64,000 nt of DNA from Cladocopium goreaui. Its lineage: Eukaryota; Sar; Dinophyceae; Suessiales; Symbiodiniaceae. This document shows, in pieces, positions 14,001-26,000 of the stretch. Within the stretch, counting starts at the first letter, position 1; every line of letters starts with the position of its first letter. The stretch spans positions 553,488-617,487 of the forward strand of contig CAMXCT020001035.1 of assembly GCA_947184155.2 (NCBI GenBank), given 5' to 3'. The translations under genes were made by a program, and so were the position numbers. The notes under the pieces were generated by a model, which was given only the letters and a program-made list of their open reading frames with translations, was not told where the DNA came from and ran no database searches.

Positions 14001-17000
14001 TGGTGCTTAGCAGGGAATGAGGGAATGATCCACAACACCTATCAATAATCATCCCAGCAACCCCCATTCCCATCCATTCCCTACTAAGCACCAGTAAGTT
14101 CTTAGATAGATACAATATCGACTATAGAATATCATGGAATATGGGATATCTACCTATCCTATAGATGGAATACGGGATATTCCATCCATCACAATCATAT
14201 TCCATCACAATAGATACAATATTAACTATAGGATATTCCTATAATGGGATATCTATCCTATCTATCCTATATATGGGATATTGCTTCTTTACAATGGCAG
14301 TTATTGAATCACTCTTAGCACAGGTCCTCGGGCACACTGACTGCCTGTGGCACCTCCATACGCCCGAGCGCAGCGAACGTAGCGAATTGGCCGGGGAGGT
14401 GTTGATGCGCCTCGCAAGGGATCGGAGGTCGGAAGGGGGTGCTTCAAAAATGCCAGATTTTCAGGGTTTTAATAGGATTTACTAGGGTTTAATTAGCGTG
14501 GATTAAGAGGATTAATAATAGGGTTTCACATGGGTTAATTAATAGGATTTGATATGGTTTAATGGTATATTGATGATATATCAATGGGATTTTCAAGATG
14601 TTACACCTCATGCCCGCTGGTAAATTAGCATAGTCATGGTATAGATGGCCAATTGAGTGAGAAAGATTCACCTATTTCCCAAAAATGATCATTTTGTATA
14701 GCGGACTGTTCGCCTACTGGTTGGCATATGGGATTTTATCACCAAAATACTTTAATTCGAAATGAAATTCGAAATATTTTTTATGGCAATGAATTATGAA
14801 GTGTAAATTGGTATTAAAAAATGGGCACAATGGGATGTAACGAACCAACTTGATGTGTTATGTTTTAATGATGTGGGTCTGTTTGGAATCCGCCAATACT
14901 CCTCAGATACCTCTGTTTCATGGGGAACATCATGACAGTCAATTGGATGTAATGGCATGCCCAATTCTTACACACACCCACAAGAGTAGATCTGTACAAT
15001 TACAAGTTGCTTTATTCAACTGTGTATCTATGTATATAAATGTCCACCCCACCATACAGCCCATAGTTACCGTAGTTGGGAAGGCACTTAGCAATATTGA
15101 GGCACACGACATTGCACTAGCAGTGGAAACCTTCCAGGTTGTTGTTGGGGGACGATGCTTACCATGTGATGATGTTGGTTGTGACTGGTTAAACCAAGAT
15201 GAAGAGATCATCAAAAGCCTTTGGAATAATAACCCATGACCCCCCGATCATAGGAAGCTAAAAAGCGCGGGTGACTTTAAAAATAGCAGGTAGATAGTGA
15301 CTCAATCAGCCAGAGTCAGGATAGAGCCCATCCATGTGTGTTCTTAGGTGCTGCTTTTGCACTCCTTTAGCCAATCAACATGGCAGTTTTATGGTTATTT
15401 TTCTACAGGAAACTGTTTTTTGGTCATGTAACAACATGAAACCAAACCATTGCCTGTTTTAGATTGTTTTAGTTTGGCCTAATGTGAGCCTACAAATGAG
15501 GAGTTCCCAAAAACCATTTGGTAGGTCATGATGGGGACTATTCAATGATTCTATCTAATAAACCAACTCATGGATTGTTATAAGTTATGGGCCCCCCTAA
15601 GAAACCCGCACAACAGTTTGTGAATTGACACCCTTTCATTTGCTCAGGCCCTTGTCACGGTTAAGACCCAACATCACACGAAACATCTGCGGGCTGCAAA
15701 GGGAGGAGGCCGGGCAACGGTGGAGGAGCCAGCCATGTGCAGGTTGCTTTCATGGTCACAATCATGAGGCATCCTGCACCTTCCTGTACATTCCTCAGGG
15801 TTGCTCTATATAAATGATTGTCACAAGAGTGGGGGAAATTTGTCATGTTATCTCTTTACTTCGCCAATTTGCCCCTTTCCCGAAAGGTATTTGGGGGCTA
15901 GGGAGCAACCCTGGCAACCGAATGTCAGGCCTTTGTGCAGAACAATTTGCTGTCAGAAAATGCCTCCACCTGTTTTCGACGGATTGAAAGTCTGGCTGTG
16001 GGCACCTTGCCGTGGTATTTGGTGAAACGGCAGCGCGGAACATCCAACAATTAGTAGAAACATGGGGAAAACAATGCAACAAAACTCCCTTCTTGCGGAT
16101 TGGTTGTTGTTTTCTTTTGTCTTGATCGTTTGGGGACTGTTTCCCAACGTTGGATCGGGGATTATCAATGACCCAGTATCGGAACCCAGCTTGCAACAGA
16201 GAGAGTATACAACATGGCATAACATGGATTCCCAGCCATTCCCTTAGACTTTTTACCTTTAATTGCTGAAAATAAATTTATTCGCATATACATATATATA
16301 TATATATACAAGGGGAGCTACCTACCATATAAACGGATGACAATGACACGTAATGATAATCTTTTGGTGCTTTGACCTACTTACAGTGGCAGCTTTCCTT
16401 AGCCTGAGAATCCAGGGTGGATTCTGAGACCTGAAGATGCTTCAGCATTTGTCCATATGATATGGGTAATTACTGTATAGTCTGAACATGAGCCCCGTTT
16501 TTTTTCCTCTTTTTTTCTTGAGTCAGAAGTCAGAACCACAGGTTCCATCAGTTTCCTAAATTGAATAGTTTGAAGATATAACTTATAACGTCAACAATGC
16601 ATTTTTTAAGTGAACGCTTGTTCTGTAAGTTATAGTCAGGTGTTTCCAATGTGGTAAAACCTAAATACCAATCTGAACCTACAATCTAGGAATTGTTTAT
16701 ACAATTTGCATCGGGTTCGTTTCCGGCAAGATTGGGGGATGGTTTATGGCACTGGCTTTACCCTCCTGTAATCAAACATGGCTGGCTGGAAAATGCACCG
16801 TTGATAATTTATTTCCCAGCCATAAACATCCATTTAGTTTGTTTGTTTTTTTCAGTTGCCATGTTGGATGACACCGTTGTGGGTACCACATGATTCCCTG
16901 CGGCACAGCACGCAACTCCCCATGGCACCAGTTCAATCATGGCCATGGTTTCGAAGGCTTGCAAGACGGCAGAGAGAGCCCTGATCTCCTTCGAATCCGA

Positions 17001-20000
17001 CAGGCCGCGCATGGTAAACGTTGTTGAATCTTTGAATGGTGACATACATTTTTTTTTAACTGCACTTATCGTATATAATATAAGTGTAAACAGAGATATG
17101 AATCAAATTCAGTCAACATAACTGGGCATAACTGGGGGCCTAGAATGCCATAGATTCATAAATTTCATGGGGTAGCGAAGCCAGGAATGACGCATTTCCA
17201 CCCCAAAACCGACATTGGTTACATGGGGAGCCAGCACATCCCAGCCGAGGTTGGGCTGGAGCCCAAGGTTCTGGCAGTGGGCACTTTCAAGGCTGTTCAA
17301 CGCGCCAAGCTGCTGCTCCTTGGTGTTTAATCACTGTTCCCCAGATATACGATCATACATTTAAGTAAGGAATTTAAGTGGCGACACATGGAATCTAAAT
17401 GATATAATTATATAGTTGTTTTTGCCGGTGAACTTGTAGTACTGGTAGTACTTGTAGTACTTGTAGTACTTATAGTGAGTGGGGTCCAGCATGTTGATTG
17501 CGTTGCCTTTTGCACCTCAAGTAGTTCATGAAAGGTGTAACGAGGGAAAGAGGAAGAGTAAAATAAATAAAGATTAGGTTGCCTTGGAAAAGGCCTTTCT
17601 TTCTTCTCTTGGCTCTAGGAACACCTCAGGACAAGTTTGCTGTAATTCCGAATCTATGCAACAAACCTACTACTGTAAAGTGAGTTGAACCCTCTCATGG
17701 TCCAGTGCCTTGGAAATTTGTGGAACAGCTGTTCTTCAATCAGGTTTTAATACACTATTGATTTGGGAGTTATTTGAAAAAGGCATGCAAGCATTTGTTC
17801 CAGAAAACTCATTTCCACACTTTTTTTTTGAGAAAAAATGGTCCGCCAAAAACTCGTTCCTCTACTCTTAGCTAACTCATTCTTACGGGAAAGACGCATC
17901 TCAGAACAGCGAACGTTCTGAGGGGTCATGTTTGAATGAATCGACCCAGAAAATTTTGCACAAGATAGAGAAACTGCAGCATCATGGGGGAGTAGAGAAA
18001 CTGCAGCAGAGAGTCTTTCGTCAATAGTAGTTACTTTTAGCACGCACTTACTTAGGCCAATTTCATCGGAGTGTTGTTTCAACACACTGATCAATCTTTG
18101 CGTTCCTTTGCATTGCAAAGGGGGTGTCTTCCAAGTTAAAGTTCCACCGGCAGGGGTTCCTGTCTTAGGGCATCATCAATGGGTATTCCAATCGGCCATA
18201 TCGGCCGTGGTCCAATGGTTCTCATGAGAGGGCTCGTTCTTCTGATGGACTACTGCCTATAGTTTTTTCCCAGAAGTTTTTGATCAAAAAAAAGGCTCAG
18301 AAGGATCCCGGTGGGAAAAAAACAATTTTCCATTCTCAGCTGGCAATCGCTTTCAGTGACTAGCATCATTCTCAAAGAAAGAAAATGAACGGTTTTGACC
18401 AGATTTTTTCAGCTGAGTTGGTGCAGGGGACAGGAATGTGTACTTTGGTGTGCAACGTGCACGCATTGTGCTCAGCAGCACTGTGCTCTTTCACGAACAC
18501 CGATCGTTCTCACAAACACCGCATCCATGGACTTGGGATTTGACTGATTTGGGTGCCTAAAGCGGTTCTCCAGATTAAGCATAATAAACTATTACATGTG
18601 TCTGTTTTTCCTTCAGGAATTTGGTTCATATTCAGCAAAGGATTGCCTGAAATTTGACTGGTTCAACTACAACCTCCATAGGTTGAGATTCCTTCGGAAA
18701 CGGTTTGCATTTTGCACATTGCCTGTATGAAGGATGGTTTGTGTGATGTTTGTTCGGCATTCTATATGTTCATTCAAAAATATCCAAAGTTGAAGCAGCC
18801 ATAACCAGCCCTTCGCAACTACTCAGGATACAGCATCCATAGTATATATATATACACATCATATGTTGATTTCTGTGTTTTTTGTCCCGTGCTTGGCAGT
18901 TGGTATGATTAATGTTAACCCCGGGCTCATAAACCCTGGTTGATCAATCAGGGGTATCCCCGGAGCAAACAACCTATATAGCGTTATTCATCCGTCCGAC
19001 GTTGACATCACAAGTTAGAATGCCTTCCCAAGAAGCGGCCTTGCTGCCAAGTCAAGTCAAGTTCTTCGTATCCGATTGAATACAGCAACTAACCGCAGGA
19101 AATTTAACCATTTACATACATTTACACTATATTGTTTTTGTTAGGATTCTGCCTGACCTACATGTAGACACATCGCCGAGGATTCCATCGATGCTGCACC
19201 ATCATAGAAAAGGCAAGGTTCTGGAGGACAGCCATGGACAGCGGCGAGCACTGGGCTGTTCATCATAAATGGGGGTCCTTCTGATACTAAATACTAAGAT
19301 ATATATATATATATATATATATTGAGTATAGACAAGTACGTTTCATAATTGTAGGGGCACACACATCAAAAATATACAAACATATCTTCAACATTCCTCA
19401 ACCAGGCGAAATCTGAATCTGTGCTGCACGGCTTTAACGTTGAAACTGCCAGAGGACGCCTGCCAAAAGAGGGAAGATGCCTTGGCCCAGAGGACGACGG
19501 CCAAAATCCGTTGCGATTGTTGTGATCATTATTGATGCCATGTGGATCAGGCATGGACAAACGCATATATGTTCATATTTGTTGATATAAACTTATTTTC
19601 TTAATTTAATTTTATTGTACATGATTCCAAACACAACTGTGGATGATTCCTGCTGGATTCTACAACTTCAGGTTTCTGGGTTTCTATCATTGGTCTGTAT
19701 GTTCCATGTCATTCCATATCCATTCTCGATGGTCTTAACTATGCAAAAACATATGCTAAAATGCCATCCATTACGATCGGTTTCTTGAACCTATATATAA
19801 TTGATGATCCTTATATATAAACCACCCTCCTGTAAACATTTACAGTTCCGAGTGAAATTTGTTAAATTAATCACTATTGATCGGTCTTGACCATTATTAA
19901 CCATTAACCAGTAATCACCAATGGTTCATATCATTCTACAAACCATTTCATCATGTTCAGATATTTTCACTTCAGGGGGAAACTTGATGGCTCCACATCC

Positions 20001-23000
20001 CTCTAGGAGCATGAAGAAGATTCGGGAAGGATGGGACCGCACCGAAGCCAACATGCCTCAGGGCGTGGCCACTTGGGATGACATGTAGTGATTTGTTGAT
20101 GAACCATGGAGTTAATGATGGGGGATCATTGAATGATTCATGACATCTGATAGAATCACCAAACAAATCAAAAAAAACATGAAATATACTAAATTATTCA
20201 TAAACTGGCCATGTTTGATAGGGAACATGATGATAGACCATGAAATTTAGTGATCAATTAGTACACGAATTTCATCAAAGCGGCACGAATGATATCACCA
20301 TCAAGATCGAGGATTTCATTGCTATTATTATTGTTATTTAGTGGGTCATTCAGAATGGAGTTACAGTAGCCATTGGTGAAATAAAAAGCCTCCAGGCACC
20401 ATCAGAGCCATTACAGCAACTGGGCCTTTCATTTCATTCATAACGGATGTCGATCTTAAAAATCAAGGTGCCATGGTGCCCACACAAACCCAGAAATGCT
20501 GATCACTCATCCCTATTTTCAAACAGCAACCAAAGAGGCGGAATCATCCAAGATTCTCTCGGAAGCAGTGGTCCTCACCCTCACAAACTCCCCATCAAGG
20601 CTTGGTTCTTTCATTAAATCCCTTGGTACATCCCATCCTTTGCCAGTAAGAATCCCTTATCATCCCATAGCACATATCATAATTTTATCATTTGTTTTTT
20701 TAGATTTTCTCAATTGCATAGCAACTACATGCACCTACAGTCTTGGCGCATTCCATTGGTCGTGGATAAAAATCAAAAAAAATGTTTGTTTGGAGCAGAT
20801 CCAAGCTTTTAGATAGATAGTTAGATAGATAAACATGCATAAACATCTAGATCATCTAGGCAGATAGATGACATGTGACCATGTGCCATGATGTGCCGTC
20901 TTTCCCATATCAGGTGAAAGATGAGTTTTTCCTGGACGTGGCCCACGTTGGGCGATTTGTTGGCAAAGGTGGCAGCAACATCAGGTCCCCGCTCCGTTTT
21001 GGTGAGACACTTGATGATGATTCGAAGGGGATAAAAGATGATAAAAGAGATAGACTCCAATCTTGGCGGATACCAGTAGGGTTTAGAAGATTAGTCTCCA
21101 CTCAGAAGTGCTTATTTTCAGGGTCCTTGTTAATTCAGCAGAGGGTAACCATAGGAATCCTGATGAGAATTTGATCGTAGTCATGAACCACTGGATTTTG
21201 GAGTATCTTTGGACCGACTATGTTTGATCCAGATGTGTTGTTTTTTTGTATTTTCTGAGTCTTCATCACGTCTCCTTTTGTTGGATGTGCAACGACTATC
21301 AACGCGCCAGTTCCAGGTCGTTGCAAAGCCAATTCAACGTCAGCATTTTCATCTTTGATGAAGATGACACCAGGAAACTTGCCACAGGATCATAGGATAT
21401 TTCATAGGAACCGGTAGCGCAAAACAGCATGACACACATTCCGTATCTCCCAGTATGTCCCTACAAACGGATGGCTGACCCGTTTGTCTCTGGTTTTGGT
21501 GCAATCATCCATGTTGATTCCTCACATGCCCGAACTCATTTGTTCTGTAGAGCTGTGGCTATGGTTCATTGCAGATTGCCCGCACATGCCCCCACTATAC
21601 TCGCAGATTTCGAAAAAAATGCATGGTGAAAAGATATGCCCGTTGATAGTTGATAGCTTTGTGTAATCTCACATGGCGTGCGCGAAAATCACCGACGTGT
21701 CCATGATTGTGTATAGAAAGTTCCAGCCCACCATTTTTAGATTCCGGGAGTAGGATTCCAGGTGTTCCTGCAGAACATGACATCAACGTTGGTGATGCAA
21801 AAAGATATGAATTATATCGGCCAAGGGGTGGTTGAATGGTGAAATACATTGACATACTTCATAGATCTTCATAGCATGATCGGTCGATTTCTTGGATTTG
21901 TTCCAGAGATTTAAAGCGTTTACTATGGGATTTCTGGTGATTCGATGGGGATTACTATGGGATTTCTGGTGATTCCCCAGCTGAGCCAGGAAGCGGGTGC
22001 TGGTTCTGGGGCCCAACCAGGAGGCCGTCTCTGGGCTTCGCAGGGCCTCGGAGATCAAGAGCCGCGTGCTGCAAACGGACAAAGAGACCAGGAGAACTGG
22101 GGGATTTTCCCTTGGGGATTTGGGTCCACCAAGCAGAAAATCCATTGGTCCCTTGGTAGTTAATTGAATGTTAGTTGAATGTTAATTGATGTTACTTCAT
22201 TTTAGAGTCTTAGGGTGAATGATGGGAGACAGTTCGAATGGTCAAGCTTTTTGGATGGTTTGCTTGGATGGTTAATTTGACATAATTTGACGTAAAGCAG
22301 TAGCTATATCCCAGGATACTGCTCCAGTTTTTGACAGTGCCAGGATATATTCAAGGGAAAGGTGGCTTTCCAGTTTCCCAGCGGAACACCTCTTGCAGGT
22401 GGTTCTTCATGCCACCTTCCGCCCGGTTGGCGATGTTCCAAACTGAATCCGATTTCAGAAAAACTTGGTTGGATTGTAATGTAGTATTCTTCCCTATGGA
22501 TCCAGTCGTACCTTCCTAGGAAGTGTTTGGGGTATGATTTAGGGGGTGTCTTGTACCTTCAACAGTGGATCCAATTCGGGCCTTGAATCTCTCCCCCATG
22601 ATTTCACTGATGCCGAACTGTCGAAGCTTTCCGACGGCTGTCGGCGCATTGCCGACCAGGACAATGAATTTGATGATTTTAAAAGGATGGTAACGATATA
22701 CGTAAAGATATGCTTTGCTATGCTTTGCTATGATATGATTCAATGATGGCTATAAGTCAATAAGTCCTTGGGAAAGCCATCGGCTATCATACATCTTTAG
22801 ATGATATGAATATAATTACTGATCATCCAAAAATGATTCCCTGGAACCCTGGAAGAAGGGAAGCTTGCAGGAAACACCTCCAATTGATGGCCAACAACCA
22901 GGGTCTTCTATGATTCCTTGATGTGATCGGTTGTCGATTCCAGTCAGACGGGCTGTGGGACCTACTTGCTGACCACCCTTTATGAGAGAACTTGGACATG

Positions 23001-26000
23001 GCATTTAAAAATGATAAATATTGGAATTTGGACTATTTATTTGAATGTTTTACTAATGTTTTATGATGTTTTAATTAATGGGGGGTAGCCCAATATGGAT
23101 GCTTTATAATTAATCGGTCGTTTATTAGTTTATAACTGATAGTCCTTTTAAAATGGATGATTGGAGGGGTACCCCCATGACTTTGGAAACCTCCATTTGA
23201 TTCCATTTGATGCCATTTTTACCTGGCAGGAAGTGGTTGTTGTGGAGGTCCAAAGTGGTGGAACTTCGGCACTATCTGGACTTTCTACAGCCCCAGGGTC
23301 CTGGAGCAAGTTTTGTTTCGGGACACCCTTTCTCCACTGAAAAACAACTGAGCCAATCCCCCTTCTTTGAGCCGGAGCCACCATCCTCATCTCAGAAAAC
23401 CATTCAAGTCAATAGATGTAATTATAGATGTTAGCAGATGTCAATTGTTGGCTTTCCGCAATTGTCTCTACTTGATCCACTTTGGTTGCAGTCATGATGC
23501 TTCTTTCAGGACACCAGCAAGGTGTTCCCACAAATGTGTGTCCGTTGGTCTTCAGAATGGTTGGCGGGACACCCTTAAATGTGGGAGTAAGAAGAAATAT
23601 GGTCTCCGATCTAGATTTTACAGCATGAACTCATTGATCCGTAGCCTATGTCGAATGACCATAGCCTTTCATAGCCACATGTAGCATGGTCTAAACTGGG
23701 GTTTCTCGACAATGGCTTCAGAATGCATCCCCTCCCAGGGGTACCACGCCTTTGGGATGCCGAACGGGATGCCGAACGGGTGCCGAGGACACCATCAAGA
23801 AGATGTGTAGCCTCATCAATATCCAGGTGGAGGAGCATGAGGTCATCATCACTGGGACCCCTGAGGCCTGTGAGAACGGCCTGAAGTTTCTACAGGCGCA
23901 GATCCAGCAGCTGGACCAACGAAAGCGTGGAAACACCGGGAAATTTTTGGTGGTTGAAATTGGGAGGTACAGGATGAGTTTCACCTGGATTGGGATTTTC
24001 ATGCCACAGAATTTTGGGTATACCTATAGGTTGACTTGGAGTTTCCCATGTGTTCTTTTGTTCCAAGTTTTTTTCCCGGTTGTTCGATCATGTTCGATCA
24101 AATTTTGGCCGCTAAATCCAAGTTCTTCGAAGACGACCAGCCATTGACTTCTGGTTCAGTTGGTTGATGATAATTGCAATAGTTGGTTTCTTTAACATCG
24201 GTCCTGGGATTATTTAATTATCAATTGATATCAATTGCATTAAATTATCAGTTGGCTTCCAATATGCATGGGAAAAGGCAAACAAAAACACACAAATGGT
24301 TTCCGAAGCTCTTTTTCACAACACACGTTCCTCAAGATATTTCTGACGTTGACACCCCTGTCCGGGGTACCTAAATAGAATGGGGGGGCTGAAGCCCCTT
24401 CTAAAATAAAAAACATAAAAATAAAATGAAAATAAAATGGGTCAGACCCCTGCATTTTATTTTGTGGGTGCATTTTATTTCTTGAGGTGCCTAACCCATC
24501 AAGTTAACTGACAGAGATAGCATCATAGCAAAGATGCACAGCTTTGAACGGCCTGATCATTTTGTGAAACGTTCCAGCGGATTCACGAACGCTAATAAAA
24601 TGATAACGAAAACTATAACTTTTGGCATCAAAAATGGTTCGTGTGAGACACTGTTTTTTTTTTCCCCCTTTCCTCTCCCTTCCCTTTCCTTTTTCCTGTC
24701 TCTTCCCTTTCCTTTTTCCCCTTTTCCTTTTGTGAAACATTCCAGAGATTTGGAATTACTTGGACATTAACTTCGAAAATGGGTTGGCCCCCCTCATTTT
24801 CTATTGCCTTCCTTGGTCAACAAAAGACACACGGGCAGCTTACAGCAGCCAATGAGATTTCTTAAGTTTATTTATATTTATTTGTATCTTTTCTAGAAAC
24901 CATCCAGATGTCAGAAGTGGAACCAATTATATATATATATATATATATTGATCGAAATCCGCGCAATTTTTCCTTCCTGTTGGCACGTGAAAAGGCTAAA
25001 CAAGACTAAACAAGACTAAACATGGTTTAAGTTAAAACCAATCAAAGAAGGAAACAAGACAAAACAAGATCAACCCAAAAGAAAATGCCGGAGCCCGAGG
25101 TCCAACAGTTGCATAATGTAGGTCCACCAGTGGCCAGGTGGAGGGTGCCGACGTCATTTTCTTTTTGTACCTGTCCATTGTATTTTGCTTGGGTTTTCCT
25201 ATCTTACCTTATGCCCTCTCATTTTATTGGCATTTTGTCCTTAGGCCCCTGCATTTTATTTTATTTTTTTAGGTGCCTCACCCCCCCCCTGGCAACAGAC
25301 GAGGGTCGTTGACTGGATTTGTCAATGTTTGGTGTAGCGGGGTGTTATTGCCATGGAGGTGGGATGATAAGATGTGTTCACCTTCAGACTTAGCTATACC
25401 TTCGGGATGATGTAGGAGAGGGAAATACCCTCTGGTAAACATACAAAAAGCTATGGAAAATCACAATCTTTAATATATAGGTAAATCAACTATAAACGGG
25501 CCATTTTCAATAGCAAACTGTTAAATTACCAGAGGGTACAAGACACATAGTAGAATTGGCTATGGTTTAACATCGGGTTACGGGTTTGCCACACATAAGT
25601 TTGTTGCCCATGCCAAGTCACGTACTGGCAGGAACACCTGAACTATCCAGTAGAATTGCCTAACTACGCCCTCAAAGATGAAGAACCTGAAGGAAGTCGA
25701 TGATTTCTTCCAATCCGCATATTTTGATGTTTGCTGCTGCTAGATGTTCCCTGAAACCACTTCTTTGGGACCAATGCTTGGCCCAAGGTTGTAGCGTCCG
25801 GAATCATAAAAATATGATGGGATATGTTTGAAACGGCCTCATAAGAACGAAGGACCTTTAAGGAATACCAGGTGATTATTTCGAGACATGGGATTTAATG
25901 GAATGCATTTCGCCCACATCGCTGCATTTCCACTTGCAAGCTGCATTCTCACCGCAGTGTTGCATGTTTTTTTGTGAACTTGAAGCAGCGTCGCAGCGAA

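Larger units (their letters stand above)
12951..14323. other. Intron with inverted-repeat elements and microsatellites
   Basis: Holds elements at 13091-13200 and 13996-14098, TA/TATG tracts (13540-13930), a short GATA tract, and repeated GGGATATCTA-type blocks at about 14130-14280. No exon is seen. Confidence 0.7.

Noticed and set aside
22516-22743. Minus-strand frame IVLVGNAPTAVGKLRQFG as a KH exon
   Set aside because: The resemblance is suggestive, but the flanking KH exons are all on the plus strand and the plus strand is also open here.
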